A DNA stretch of 64,000 nt. It comes from Andreprevotia chitinilytica DSM 18519 (GTDB lineage: Bacteria; Pseudomonadota; Gammaproteobacteria; Burkholderiales; Chitinibacteraceae). Shown piece after piece: positions 26,203 to 35,394 of this stretch (position 1 is the first letter of the stretch; the number at the start of each line of letters is the position of its first letter). Made by a program: the position numbers and the translations under genes. The stretch covers positions 289,934 to 353,933 of the forward strand of contig NZ_JONM01000001.1 of NCBI RefSeq assembly GCF_000711875.1. Reading direction: 5' to 3'. Below the pieces are notes generated by a model. It was not told the origin of the DNA and made no database searches. It saw only the letters and a program-made list of their open reading frames with translations.

Positions 26203-26923
26203 TCACGGCCTCGGCCGCGTGCAGCAGCAGTTTCTCGCGCAGGCTCGCATCCCCCGGCAACACAATGCCCGCCTCGGTGCGCACTTCCAGATCATGCAAC
26301 TCACCCAGCACGCCTTGCGCGTGTTTCAGTGCCGGATAAGCGCGCCGCCGCGACTTGGGCAGCCACGGCCCGGCATGCTCGATCAGGTAGCGCAGCCGTT
26401 TGATCTCGATGCGCAACAGATGCCAATGCTGCAAGGTGTTATCGGTCTCCAGCTCGACGTTGAGCGTGTGGGCGAGTCGGCTGGCCTTGCGGCGGATGCG
26501 CAAGCGAATGCGTTTACCGCGACGTGTGTCGATCAGATTGTTTAAGCGGGCGCGGCTGGCGGCGTGCAGCACCGGCCAGTCGATCCGTTCCAGCGCGGCG
26601 ATCACTTCGCGGTAAGCGGCTGCTTCCTGTTCCTTGAGCATCGCGATGGCCGGGTGATCGGCGGGCAGGGCGGAGAGCATCACTTCGGCATCGCGGGCCG
26701 GGCCGGTAAGGCTGGCGAGCTTGCGCCAGCCCGCCCGAAGCGATTGATCGAGCAGATCGCGCTTGGTCAGCAACAGCGGCAACAGTGTGCGCAAGCCGCG
26801 CAATGCCACACGAAATTCATGCAAGGCTTCCGGGTCGCTACCGGCCAGCAAATTGGCGCGCAACGCATCAAGACGCAGAAACAGGCTATCAATTTGCCGA
26901 GCCAGCTGTTTCTTGCGCGCCAT
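26177..26923 (-). CDS. CHAD domain protein
   Basis: 248 residues from ATG 26923 (MARKKQLARQIDSLFLRLDALRANLLAGSDPEALHEFRVALRGLRTLLPLL). Conserved His/Arg helices of CHAD domains are present: EALHEFRVALRGLR and LRIEIKRLRYLIEHAG. CHAD domains bind polyphosphate through a basic cavity. There is no CYTH partner domain in the protein; a much longer reading frame upstream is out of keeping with the family and overlaps the HAD gene. It starts 14 bp after the HAD phosphatase stop. Confidence 0.85.
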   Translation of the reverse strand: MARKKQLARQIDSLFLRLDALRANLLAGSDPEALHEFRVALRGLRTLLPLLLTKRDLLDQSLRAGWRKLASLTGPARDAEVMLSALPADHPAIAMLKEQEAAAYREVIAALERIDWPVLHAASRARLNNLIDTRRGKRIRLRIRRKASRLAHTLNVELETDNTLQHWHLLRIEIKRLRYLIEHAGPWLPKSRRRAYPALKHAQGVLGELHDLEVRTEAGIVLPGDASLREKLLLHAAEAVINLRQTRR

Positions 26924-26937
26924 TTGTGCGGACTCTC

Positions 26938-27615
26938 TTAATTGAACCAGCTGGCGGTGAGCGCCTGCGCTTCGATCAGCGAGGCGACCACCGGTACACC
27001 GAGCGTGAGCGTTTCCGACGTCGGCTGGCGCAAGTCCGGCACCATGATGACGCGGCAGCCGGCGCTGTGGGCGGCACGGACGCCGAAATTGGAATCCTCG
27101 AACACCACACAGCTTTCCGGTGCAATGCCGTGCTGCCCGGCAGCCTTGAGATAAATATCCGGCGCGGGTTTCGGGTGTTCGATTTCGTCGCCGCAGACTG
27201 CAAAAGCGAAACGCGGCCAGATGCCGGCGGCTTTGAGATGATGTTCGGCAATGCTGCGGCGGGTGGAGGTGGCGACACCGATCGGCAGACCTTGGGCGGC
27301 CAGCCAATCCAGCAGCTCGATCAAGCCCGGTTTGAGCGGAATCGGTCCATCGGTCAGCTGCAGATAACGTTCGTGCGTCGCTTCGCGCAGCAAGGTCACC
27401 GGGGCATCGTCGCCCAGTTGGCTTTTCAGCCACGCTTCGACCTTGCTGGAGTGCATGCCAACCATGCCCAGCACCACTTCCGCAGGGACGTCGTAGCCAA
27501 GCTCGGCGGCGGCATCGTGCCAGGCTTGGCAGGCAATGCGTTCGGTATCGAGCATCAGCCCGTCCATATCGAACAGGGCGGCGTGGATAGGGGCTTGGGG
27601 AGTGGATTCAGGCAT
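26938..27615 (-). CDS. HAD-superfamily phosphatase (beta-phosphoglucomutase/Gph-like)
   Basis: 225 residues from ATG 27615. HAD motif I FDMDGLMLDTE, motif II GVATSTRRSIAEHHL, motif III KPAPDIYLKAA and motif IV VVFEDSNFGVRAAHSAGC. A helical cap lies between motif I and II (GMVGMHSSKVEAWLKSQLGDD). It dephosphorylates a small phosphorylated metabolite, unidentified. In an operon with the CHAD gene. Confidence 0.88.
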   Translation of the reverse strand: MPESTPQAPIHAALFDMDGLMLDTERIACQAWHDAAAELGYDVPAEVVLGMVGMHSSKVEAWLKSQLGDDAPVTLLREATHERYLQLTDGPIPLKPGLIELLDWLAAQGLPIGVATSTRRSIAEHHLKAAGIWPRFAFAVCGDEIEHPKPAPDIYLKAAGQHGIAPESCVVFEDSNFGVRAAHSAGCRVIMVPDLRQPTSETLTLGVPVVASLIEAQALTASWFN

Positions 27616-27672
27616 GGACGAGGTAAGATGGCGCGCAAATCCCGAGTCTACCAGCCTGCCGCCGATCACCCT

Positions 27673-28089
27673 ATGTCCAAAACCGCTCCGAAACCCCACA
27701 CCGCTCCGAGCCTCGATGTTTGTCCATGCGGCAGCGGCAAGCCATTTGCCGCCTGCTGCGGCCGTTACCACGCTGGTGAGCCGGCCCCCACTGCAGAAGC
27801 CTTGATGCGCTCACGCTATAGCGCCTACGTGCTCGGGCTGGAGGACTACCTGCTGGCGAGTTGGCATGCCAGTACCCGTCCAGCGAGCCTTGATCTGGCC
27901 AGCGATATGCCGGCCAAATGGCTGGGCTTGAGCGTGAAAGCAGCCGGCAAGGAGGGCGATGCCGGCACGGTTGAGTTTTTGGCCCGTTACAAGGCGGGTG
28001 GTCGCGCTTATCGCCTGCATGAAAGGAGTCGGTTCGTGCGGGAAGGCGGGCGCTGGTACTACGTGGATGGCGAGTTGTTCGAGCGCTGA
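27673..28089 (+). CDS. ychJ: YchJ-family SEC-C motif protein
   Basis: 138 residues. SEC-C zinc motif CPCGSGKPFAACCGRYHAG followed by the NTF2-like YchJ domain (PTAEALMRSRYSAYVLGLEDYLLASWHASTRP, FLARYKAGGRAYRLHERSRFVREGGRWYYVDGE). An in-frame ATG at 27628 is preceded by GAGG at 4 bp spacing, so the true start may be 15 codons upstream (MARKSRVYQPAADHP). Divergent from the HAD gene. Role unknown. Confidence 0.88.
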   Translation: MSKTAPKPHTAPSLDVCPCGSGKPFAACCGRYHAGEPAPTAEALMRSRYSAYVLGLEDYLLASWHASTRPASLDLASDMPAKWLGLSVKAAGKEGDAGTVEFLARYKAGGRAYRLHERSRFVREGGRWYYVDGELFER

Positions 28090-28130
28090 GATCGGGCGCA
28101 GTCAATCCCAATCAATCCAAAGTGGCGGCA

Positions 28131-28166
28131 AAAGCCAAGGGCCAGTGTGAGCTGGCCCTTGGCTTG
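28131..28166 (-). terminator. Terminator after the VIT-domain gene
   Basis: Perfect 14-bp stem AAGCCAAGGGCCAG / CTGGCCCTTGGCTT, loop of 6, with TTTT following on the minus strand. It may also stop ychJ readthrough. Confidence 0.88.
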
Positions 28167-28186
28167 AACATGACCTGCGAAGTGGT

Positions 28187-31108
28187 TTATTTCCCCTTCA
28201 CCTCGAATTCCCCCACGAACACGGTGTCGGTTTTATCCTTCAGCCGCAGCGTGATCATCTGGTCTTGCTGGTTGGCTTTGCCAAATGCCGTGGAAAGCTT
28301 GACCTGCAAGGTGATCGCGCCGGTGATGATCTGTTGGCGGCTGCCGAAGTAATTGGCCTCGATCTTGTATTTGCCCGGCTTGGCGGTTTTGAGCGAGAAC
28401 TCTTCCGGCCCATAGCCACCGGTGGAGTCACGCGAGATCCGGCCACCCTGATAGGTGAAGCGATGGCCGTAGAAGCATTTCTCGCCATTCGGATCAGTCA
28501 CCCACAAATCCATATCCGTGTTGTCTGCATCCCAGGTCAGCGCCACGCGTAGATCGAGCGGCAGGTTCTTTTTCAGGCGCGGATCGATGCGGCTGGTATC
28601 CAGCGATTGTTTGGCGTTGGCGATGATGGCATTCATCTCTGCCAGCGAAATCAACTCGATTTCGGCAAAGCGGCTATCCCAAGTGCCCTCAACCACGCGA
28701 TTGAGCTGGTCGATGGCTTTCTGGTCTTCGCCGTTGGCGGCATAAGCCAGACCTAGATCGCGGAAGGACTGCGGTTCTTCTTCGGCCATGCGCAGCACTT
28801 GCTCGAACACCGGTATGGCGAGCCTGGGTTCCCCGGCTTGCAGCAGACGGTAGCCCAGAATCCGCAGCAGATGCGGGCTTTCCAGATTCATCTCGGCCAG
28901 ATTGGAGAGCACGCGCAGTGCCAGTTCTCGCTGGCCTTTTTCCAGCAACAGATCGGCTACATCCAGATAGAAAGCGCTGCTGTTGGCATAGCTGGGTTTC
29001 TCGTCCAGATAAATCCGGTAGAGCTGATCCGGTGCGGTAGCGCGCAGGCGGTTGGCGTAGGGTGAATCGGGTGCCCACTGCTTGAGCGTGATGGCGATGC
29101 TGCTGTCGCTACCCGCTACGCTGTCGCTGCTTTCCGCCGCTTTCATCATGACCGGTGCTGGTGCCGCGGCTGGTGCTGGTGCTGGTGCTGGTGCAGCGCG
29201 GGGGGCCATTGCGCCAGCAACACTGGATTGGCGGGCGCTTTCAGCGTTGACTTCGTTGCTGCGTTCCCGACGCTGATCGCTAGCGGTGGGTTTGGGGGCG
29301 GGCTTGGGCGTCGGGCGTGCGCCTTTGGGCCAGTCTTTTTCCCACCAGCTCACCTTTTCTTCGAACTCGCGCACCACGTTGTCCAGATGTGATTTCTGCT
29401 GGACGCGTATCTGGCTGCCGCGCAGCGCCCTGAGCTTTTCATAGGCGTCGGCATAGAGCGCCGGCGGGGCGATGTCATAGCGCACATAGTCATCCAGCCG
29501 ATCGAGCACGATCAGCGAGGTTTCCGGCGTGACCACGCCAAATTGCTGGCCGAGGCGGCGAATGGCGGCGCGATTGAACATGTCGTCCGCTTGCAGCGCG
29601 GCGATGCGGTAGCCGGCCCAGAGACGCCCGGCATAGGGGTGTTCCGGTGCTTTGGCAGGCAGCGGCACGTTGATCTGGCGGCGTTGCTGGCCGGTTTGCA
29701 CGGTGAGTTTGAGGTTGCCGCTGCTGGCAGTGAGCTTGCCGGCCAGCCGGAGCAGGCCGTTGCGGGCAAAGGGCGTTTCGCTGGCGACGTCGGCTGCGCC
29801 GGTGGCATCGATATCGACCAGGCGCGGCGCATCGTTCAGCAGCGCATCCGCAGCGGCATTCACGCTGCCTTCCTGCAGCAGATCCACCAGCTTGCCGCCG
29901 TGGCTATTGGTCAGCGCATTCAACTTGGCACCATAGGCACCGACGGCGCTGTTCAAGGCGTCCAGGCGTTGCTTGGCGGCGAGGGTCGGGAAGGGCTTGT
30001 TGCCATAATTGTTGATGCCATCGCTCACCAGCAGATAACCGCCGACATCGGCTTGCGGCTGCCAGTCATTGAGCGCGCTGGCGCCGTCATACACGGTATC
30101 GCGCAATGCTTGCTTCAGTGCGGACCAGTCGCCGTTGACGATCGGGTAGGAGACGGTTGGCTCGGCCTTGTCCCGCAGGCGGGTCAGGCGGACTTCGCCG
30201 TTGCCCATTGCCTTGAAATAGCGATCCAGCACGGCCAGCTCGTCGGCAGTATTGCGTGCAGCACCCGAGCCGGAGCTATCCCAAAGCAGCCCGAGCACCT
30301 TGGGCAACACGCGGCGTTCGGCCTTACCGGCGATGGGGACTTCGGCCACGAACCATGCGCCGTCGTCGTTGATCTGGCGATACACCTGGGTTTGCGTCGA
30401 CGCCGGTAACTGCAGGCCCAGCACGGTGCCTGGGACGACGTTTTTGCGCTTGAGGCGAGCCTGCACGCCGAAGCCATCCGGCTCGAAGCGCATTGCGCCC
30501 AGGCTGCTGCTGACCTTTGGCGCGACAGGGCTGTTTTGCACTTCGACTGTCAGGGAAAAATCGGTAGTCATGCCGGAATAGGCCATCGGGAACTGGTAGT
30601 GCAATTCCTGCCCTTGCCGCTCCAGCGGGCCGCTGAACACGATGCGCACGCGCCGATTGCCCTGAGGCGGAATTGGATATACCCGCAGCCGGAAGTTGTT
30701 GCCCACTGTTTGCTCCAGCAGGCCAGGGTCGACGCGTCGGCGTTCGATCTCTTCAAACACTTGCCGGCCCTTGGCTTTTTCAACCGGGACCGCCGGCCGC
30801 AGTGCGCCATCGATATCCAGCGCAAAGCCGGTGACTTGCTGATTGGCGAGCAGGGGGAGTTGCAACTCGCCTTCGAGCACGCGCCCGGTCGGGTTGTTCA
30901 GCTGCATTTCCACGGTGGTTTGCGCGAGCGTGCCGCTGATTTCCACTTCGGCAGAAAGCGATTGCACGCGGATCGGGCTGTCATTGGTGGAGGGGGTGGT
31001 CAGCAGCATCGGGCGAGGCAAGGTTGCTGCGCTGAGAGGGCTGGCGATGAGCGTGCTTGCGAGCAAACACGCCACGGTAAACAAGGGGGACAACAGGCGC
31101 TTGGTCAT
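28187..31108 (-). CDS. Large exported VIT-VWA-TPR-DUF2135 protein
   Basis: 973 residues with a signal peptide (LLSPLFTVACLLASTLIASPLSAA). VIT domain at about 40-170 (IRVQSLSAEVEISGTLAQTTVEMQLNNP, VLEGELQLPL, YPIPPQGNRRVRIVFSGPLE). A VWA-like region at about 270-400 begins with the MIDAS-type LLWDSSGSG and includes GGYLLVSDG. Low-complexity Pro/Ala hinge at about 610-680, helical TPR-like repeats at about 720-830 (LALRVLSNLAEMN, LAIPVFEQVLRMAEEEPQSFRDLGLAYAANGEDQKAIDQLN) and a C-terminal DUF2135/YfaP domain (RVALTWDADNTDMDLWVTDPNGEKCFYGH). It lies downstream of an ECF sigma/anti-sigma pair, with a REP repeat between, and so may be regulated by it. Confidence 0.85.
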   Translation of the reverse strand: MTKRLLSPLFTVACLLASTLIASPLSAATLPRPMLLTTPSTNDSPIRVQSLSAEVEISGTLAQTTVEMQLNNPTGRVLEGELQLPLLANQQVTGFALDIDGALRPAVPVEKAKGRQVFEEIERRRVDPGLLEQTVGNNFRLRVYPIPPQGNRRVRIVFSGPLERQGQELHYQFPMAYSGMTTDFSLTVEVQNSPVAPKVSSSLGAMRFEPDGFGVQARLKRKNVVPGTVLGLQLPASTQTQVYRQINDDGAWFVAEVPIAGKAERRVLPKVLGLLWDSSGSGAARNTADELAVLDRYFKAMGNGEVRLTRLRDKAEPTVSYPIVNGDWSALKQALRDTVYDGASALNDWQPQADVGGYLLVSDGINNYGNKPFPTLAAKQRLDALNSAVGAYGAKLNALTNSHGGKLVDLLQEGSVNAAADALLNDAPRLVDIDATGAADVASETPFARNGLLRLAGKLTASSGNLKLTVQTGQQRRQINVPLPAKAPEHPYAGRLWAGYRIAALQADDMFNRAAIRRLGQQFGVVTPETSLIVLDRLDDYVRYDIAPPALYADAYEKLRALRGSQIRVQQKSHLDNVVREFEEKVSWWEKDWPKGARPTPKPAPKPTASDQRRERSNEVNAESARQSSVAGAMAPRAAPAPAPAPAAAPAPVMMKAAESSDSVAGSDSSIAITLKQWAPDSPYANRLRATAPDQLYRIYLDEKPSYANSSAFYLDVADLLLEKGQRELALRVLSNLAEMNLESPHLLRILGYRLLQAGEPRLAIPVFEQVLRMAEEEPQSFRDLGLAYAANGEDQKAIDQLNRVVEGTWDSRFAEIELISLAEMNAIIANAKQSLDTSRIDPRLKKNLPLDLRVALTWDADNTDMDLWVTDPNGEKCFYGHRFTYQGGRISRDSTGGYGPEEFSLKTAKPGKYKIEANYFGSRQQIITGAITLQVKLSTAFGKANQQDQMITLRLKDKTDTVFVGEFEVKGK

Positions 31109-31227
31109 GGCAGTTCCAGTTGATGTGAGGAGGCCTGATCAATGAAACGGGGCGGGGGCATGGGCGGGGTTAAATCGGGTTGGCAAAGGGTGAATATTTT
31201 TTGCGGGATCGCTTTATAGCAACTCTT

Positions 31228-31354
31228 GTAGGAGCGAGCTTGCTCGCGATTGCTGCGTTAAATCCATCTGTGCAATCGCGAGCACCCCAAGAGTATTTCC
31301 TCGCTGAGCGATGGCAAGCCATCGCACGCTTGCGGGGCACAAGCTCGCTCCTAC
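31228..31354. repeat. REP palindrome pair (REPIN-like) with degraded centre
   Basis: A REP unit (GTAGGAGCGAGCTTGCTCGC) starts at 31228; the inverted unit (CAAGCTCGCTCCTAC) ends at 31354. The intervening 90 bp contain partial REP pieces (AATCGCGAGCA near 31274). It fills the 349-bp gap between the anti-sigma gene and the VIT gene, together with nothing else I can call. Confidence 0.8.
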
Positions 31355-31457
31355 AAGGTTTGGCTTTTGTGGACAGCCGGGAGCAGCAATGGATACGGAG
31401 CAACCCCGGCCGCAAAAAACGCGTCCGGGCTACGTTCAAGCTCTCTGCGGGCATCGA

Positions 31458-32435
31458 CTAGCGATCCAGCGTTTTGAGCTTGGCCTGCAGCTTGGGCGAG
31501 GGCTGGTAATCCGGATAGGCCCGCTGGAATTTCTTCCATTCCTCGCGTGCATCACGTTTGAGGCCGGCATCGATCATGGCCTCGATCGTCTCCAGCCACG
31601 CTTTGGCTGGCGAGGTGTCCGTGCTGGCTACCCCGGCTGCTGGAGGTGCGGCTGGCGCAGCGGCAACCGGGGCTGGCCGGATGGCTTCCTCGGTATGGGT
31701 CTGCGGGGCAACGGAAGTCACACGTGCACGTTGCTCGTCCGCCTGATCAGCTTTGGCGAGCGCAACCGGTGGTGCGCCTGCTGCAGCGGGCTCGACGGGC
31801 TCAACTTGTTGGGTTTGATCCACCTTGGCCAAGGCTGTCGGGGCTTCCCGCTTGTGTTCTGCTTTGGCTGGCGCATTGACCTGCGGCTTGGCGGAAGAGG
31901 GGGCTGCCGCAGGGGCGGCCCGTTCCGCTGCTTTGCTGGTTTCGGGGGCGGCTTGACGCTGTACGGCATCGTTTTGCGCCAACTGCGCCAACTGCGCCGG
32001 GGCGGCGGCGGGTTTCGCTTGAGCGGCTGGTGTCTGCTCGGCAAGGTCGGCTGGCTTCGGGTGACCTGGTGTTGGTTGATCCGTTGGCAGGCCGCGATAT
32101 AGCAGCAGGCTCACCCCCAGCACGATACTGGCAGCCAAGCCAAAGCCGTAACTCCACGCATGAGGAATGCGACGGAATGGCATTGCGCCGGGATGCGTGT
32201 CGTCATTGGCGGCATTGCCTTGCTGCCGCGTTGTAGCTGATGTGCTGTCGCTCGGCGGTTGCGTGCGGACGTGTTCCTTCGCAAAAGCGAGGATGGCCGC
32301 ATCGCTTTCGGCACTCGGTTCGGCTTGCGGTAGTTGCCGCAAGGCATCTGCCAGCTCGCCTTCGCCGCGCAAAAAGGCATCGAACTCGGCATCGCTGACC
32401 GGGTTGGGGGTGTTGTGCAGGTCTGGCTGGCTCAT
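31458..32435 (-). CDS. Putative anti-sigma factor (single-pass membrane protein)
   Basis: 325 residues. A cytoplasmic N-terminus with DAEFDAFLRGEGELADALRQLPQAEPSAE, one transmembrane helix at about 95-113 (SYGFGLAASIVLGVSLLLY), a long Ala/Pro/Gln/Lys low-complexity stretch, and a C-terminal motif WLETIEAMIDAGLKRDAREEWKKFQRAYPDYQPSPKL found in anti-sigma-type proteins next to ECF sigma genes. No HxxxCxxC zinc anti-sigma motif is visible. Its start overlaps the sigma gene stop by 4 bp. Function as anti-sigma factor is inferred from topology and context. Confidence 0.68.
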   Translation of the reverse strand: MSQPDLHNTPNPVSDAEFDAFLRGEGELADALRQLPQAEPSAESDAAILAFAKEHVRTQPPSDSTSATTRQQGNAANDDTHPGAMPFRRIPHAWSYGFGLAASIVLGVSLLLYRGLPTDQPTPGHPKPADLAEQTPAAQAKPAAAPAQLAQLAQNDAVQRQAAPETSKAAERAAPAAAPSSAKPQVNAPAKAEHKREAPTALAKVDQTQQVEPVEPAAAGAPPVALAKADQADEQRARVTSVAPQTHTEEAIRPAPVAAAPAAPPAAGVASTDTSPAKAWLETIEAMIDAGLKRDAREEWKKFQRAYPDYQPSPKLQAKLKTLDR

Positions 32436-33034
32436 CCTCTTTCCTCCTGCACGGGCATGGGTGATGGCGTGAGCAGGCTCCGCAACTTTTGCATCGCGTA
32501 ACGCAAGCGACTCTTGGCGGTCTCGGTGCTGACGCCGGTCAGGCTGGCAATGTCGGCAATCTCCAGCCCGCTGAATTGTTGCAACACCAGGGCCTCCCGT
32601 TGTTCGTTCGGCAGCGTCCGAATGGCCGCATGCAATTGATCGGCTTGTTGCTGGCGATCCAGCGTGGCTTCCGGGCCGTCGCCGCCTGCTGTTTCATCGG
32701 CGATGCGATCCAGGCAGGTTTGCTCGGCATCGTCGTGCGCAAGATCGCTGGCGAGGACCGGTTGTTGCTGTCGCAACAGGTCGATCAGCCGGTTGCGGGC
32801 AATCTGGTAGAGCCAGGTTTTGAAGCTGGCGCTGGCTTCGTAGCGATCCGCAGCCTGAATGACGTTCTTCCAGCTGTCCTGGGCGATCTCCTCGGCCCAG
32901 TCGGCGCGAGGGCATTGCCAATGAATGAAGCGATGCAGACCAACGCGATGGCGCTGATACAGCTCGGCAAACGCGCTGGTGTCGCCATCTCGATAGCGGA
33001 CAAGCAGTTCTTCGTCTGGGATGGATGCGGGCAT
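32432..33034 (-). CDS. ECF-type RNA polymerase sigma factor
   Basis: 200 residues. Sigma region 2 at about 10-80 (ELLVRYRDGDTSAFAELYQRHRVGLHRFI, AEEIAQDSWKNVIQAADRYEASASFKTWLYQIARNRLID) and region 4 at about 140-190 (LPNEQREALVLQQFSGLEIADIASLTGVSTETAKSRLRYAMQKLR). No region 3, as in ECF sigmas. The 4-bp overlap with the downstream membrane protein argues for a sigma/anti-sigma pair. The signal and targets are not known. Confidence 0.92.
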   Translation of the reverse strand: MPASIPDEELLVRYRDGDTSAFAELYQRHRVGLHRFIHWQCPRADWAEEIAQDSWKNVIQAADRYEASASFKTWLYQIARNRLIDLLRQQQPVLASDLAHDDAEQTCLDRIADETAGGDGPEATLDRQQQADQLHAAIRTLPNEQREALVLQQFSGLEIADIASLTGVSTETAKSRLRYAMQKLRSLLTPSPMPVQEERG

Positions 33035-33168
33035 GGTCCGGACTGGAAGTCGATCACTGCTGGTCCGCGTGTGCCATTGCCATGGACATTGAACGGATCA
33101 GCAGCGTGTGAAGGGTTAGGCGCCTATTCCAACAGCAATATTTCAACAGCAAGCAAATGTCAGCGCGC

Positions 33169-35394
33169 CTAAACCTTCAATCCCGTTTCCCCAAACCACA
33201 CGGTCAGCGGCCCCGGTGGCGCGGGTTTGGCATACAGATAGCCTTGCGCCTCATCGCAGCCGAGCGAGCGCAGGATCGCCGCCTGGGCCGGGAATTCGAC
33301 GCCTTCCGCCAAGACTTTGATGCCGAGCTTGTGGCCAAGGTTGATCACCATTTCGGCAATGCTGGTTTCGCCGGTGCCCATGTCGCGGATGAAGGCGCGG
33401 TCGATCTTGAGCCGGTCCGCTTTCAGCCGCTGCAGATAGGCCAGTGACGAGAAACCGGTGCCGAAGTCATCGATGGCGACTTGCACGCCGAGTTTTTTCA
33501 ACTGGTCGATGCGGGCGATCACGTCTTCCGGGTTGTGCATCGCCACGCTTTCGGTGATTTCGATTTCGATCAACTCGGGCGGAATCTGGTAACGACGCAG
33601 GGCGCTGGCGAGCAGGTCGGTCAACCCTTCGTGATTGAACTGCACCATCGAGACATTGATCGCCACGCGCAGCTCGCCAAAGCCTTGGTCACGCCAGATG
33701 GCAATCTGCTTGCAGATGTTGTCGAGCAGCCAGTCGCCCAGTTCGATGATCAGGCCGGATTGCTCTGCCAGTGGAATGAACTGGTCAGGGGGCACGTACT
33801 GACCATCCGACAAGGGCCAGCGCGTGAGTGCTTCGACGGCGATGACGCGGCCGGTGGAGAGTTCGATCTGGGGTTGATAGAACACCGTGAGCAGCCGGTT
33901 GGCGATGGCCGATTCCAGATCATTGAGCAGGTTCAGCCGCTGGCGCGAGGCGCGGCTCATGGCTGGCGAATACCACATCACGCCGCCGCGGGCCGATTGC
34001 TTGGCGAGGTTCAGCGCGATGGTCACATCCTTGAGGCAACCCAGCCCGTCGGCTTCGGTATCGGCCAGCCGGGCGGCGGCGGTGGTGACTTGCACGCGCA
34101 ACTGGTGGGATGCGACGGCGAACGGGCGTGAGAACGCGGCCAGAATCTGCGGGATATCGAGCTCGCCGGCGCGGCCAGCCAGCGCGAAGACGTCCACATC
34201 GACCCGCGCCAGCACGATGCCCTGTGGAATGAGGGCGCGCAGCCGCAGCGTGATGCTTTGCAGGAGTTGATCGCCGATCAGGTGGCCGAGCGCATCGTTG
34301 ATCTGCGAGAAGTGATCGACATCGATCATCAACACGCATTCATCACCCTGTGCACCGGCACGGAGCTGATCGAGCTGGCTGACGAACTGGGTACGGTTGG
34401 CGATGTGGCAGAGCGGGTCGCTATAGGCCAGTTCCTGCAGCTGCTGGAACAGCGCAATGTTTTCCAGGCCGATGGCGATATTGCTGCAGAACACGTCGAG
34501 CAGCTGTTGCTCGATGTCGTCGAGCGGCCGACCGGTATGCAGGTAGATCACCGCTTCCTGCTCGCTGGGCCGCGACACATAGAGCACAACGTATTCATCG
34601 GTGAACAAGGTGCTGCGCGAGCGGATGGCGTGTTCGATCGTGTTGGTGAGTTCGATGTCGTTGATGGCATTGAGTGGCTGGCCGATCCGCTTGTCCAGTG
34701 CGCCGATCGCACTGGTGATCGTCCAGGCATGGGGGGGCTGAAAGCCGGGGCTACCGGGGTTATGCACGCAGATCAGCCCCGCTAGTGGCAGGCCCAGCAG
34801 CGCGGCCATGTCGGCAAGGACGCGGCCGGTGAAGCTCTCGAACGAACGGCGTTCGAACAGTTGGCCGGAGGCTTCGACGATCAATGCCAGGCCGCGGCGG
34901 CTGGCGTTGATGATCTTGAGCTGCTGATAAGAGCGGATGGCGGTGGTGAGCGTGGTCAGCAGGCGGATTTGCGACAGGTCGGACTTGGTCTTGTAGTCGT
35001 TGATGCCGTAGTCGCGGATCACCTGGTATTCCGGGGCATAACCGGGATGGCCGGTGCGCAGCACGATGCGCAGTTCTTGCAGGTTCAACTGGTTGCGGAT
35101 CGCGTGGGCGACTTTGAGGCCATCGTCGTCGCCTTGCATGACGACATCCAGCAGCACGACGGCGATATCGCTCTCACGGGAGAGGATGTTGAGTGCTTCC
35201 TGGCCGTTATAGGCGTGCAGAAATTCAAGCTCGCGATCGAGGATCAGGCTGTCCCGGAGTGCAAAAGCCGTGGCGAGGTGGACATCCTGTTCGTCGTCGA
35301 CCACCAGGATGCGCCAGCGTTGCAAGGCCTCGCCGCTTTCTTCGGGCTCATCGGAGAGGCGGAGGGTGTCGTGATCCGGGCTGGTTGCATTCAT
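33169..35394 (-). CDS. Response regulator with DUF3369, degenerate GGDEF and EAL phosphodiesterase domains
   Basis: 741 residues from ATG 35394, which overlaps the kinase stop by 4 bp. Receiver domain at about 27-150 (RILVVDDEQDVHLATAF, IAVVLLDVVMQGDDDG with phospho-acceptor Asp), DUF3369 at about 170-325, GGDEF-like at about 330-480 with VLMIDVDHFSQINDALGH but the GGDEF signature changed to VDVDVFA, and EAL at about 490-735 with EALTRW, ESVAMHNPEDVIARI, AIDDFGTGFSSLAYL, LKIDRAFI and LAEGVE. The EAL residues look complete, so it likely degrades c-di-GMP on a phosphorylation signal from the adjacent kinase. Confidence 0.9.
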   Translation of the reverse strand: MNATSPDHDTLRLSDEPEESGEALQRWRILVVDDEQDVHLATAFALRDSLILDRELEFLHAYNGQEALNILSRESDIAVVLLDVVMQGDDDGLKVAHAIRNQLNLQELRIVLRTGHPGYAPEYQVIRDYGINDYKTKSDLSQIRLLTTLTTAIRSYQQLKIINASRRGLALIVEASGQLFERRSFESFTGRVLADMAALLGLPLAGLICVHNPGSPGFQPPHAWTITSAIGALDKRIGQPLNAINDIELTNTIEHAIRSRSTLFTDEYVVLYVSRPSEQEAVIYLHTGRPLDDIEQQLLDVFCSNIAIGLENIALFQQLQELAYSDPLCHIANRTQFVSQLDQLRAGAQGDECVLMIDVDHFSQINDALGHLIGDQLLQSITLRLRALIPQGIVLARVDVDVFALAGRAGELDIPQILAAFSRPFAVASHQLRVQVTTAAARLADTEADGLGCLKDVTIALNLAKQSARGGVMWYSPAMSRASRQRLNLLNDLESAIANRLLTVFYQPQIELSTGRVIAVEALTRWPLSDGQYVPPDQFIPLAEQSGLIIELGDWLLDNICKQIAIWRDQGFGELRVAINVSMVQFNHEGLTDLLASALRRYQIPPELIEIEITESVAMHNPEDVIARIDQLKKLGVQVAIDDFGTGFSSLAYLQRLKADRLKIDRAFIRDMGTGETSIAEMVINLGHKLGIKVLAEGVEFPAQAAILRSLGCDEAQGYLYAKPAPPGPLTVWFGETGLKV

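Noticed and set aside
26924-27433. An N-terminal extension of the CHAD protein of about 170 residues
   Set aside because: It overlaps the HAD gene in another frame, is Arg/Pro/Cys rich and not family-like; the ATG at 26923 gives a normal CHAD start.
33117-33170. Inverted repeat GTTAGGCGC ... GCGCCTAAAC between the EAL gene and the sigma gene
   Set aside because: The loop is about 40 nt with no T-run; too weak to call as a terminator or operator.
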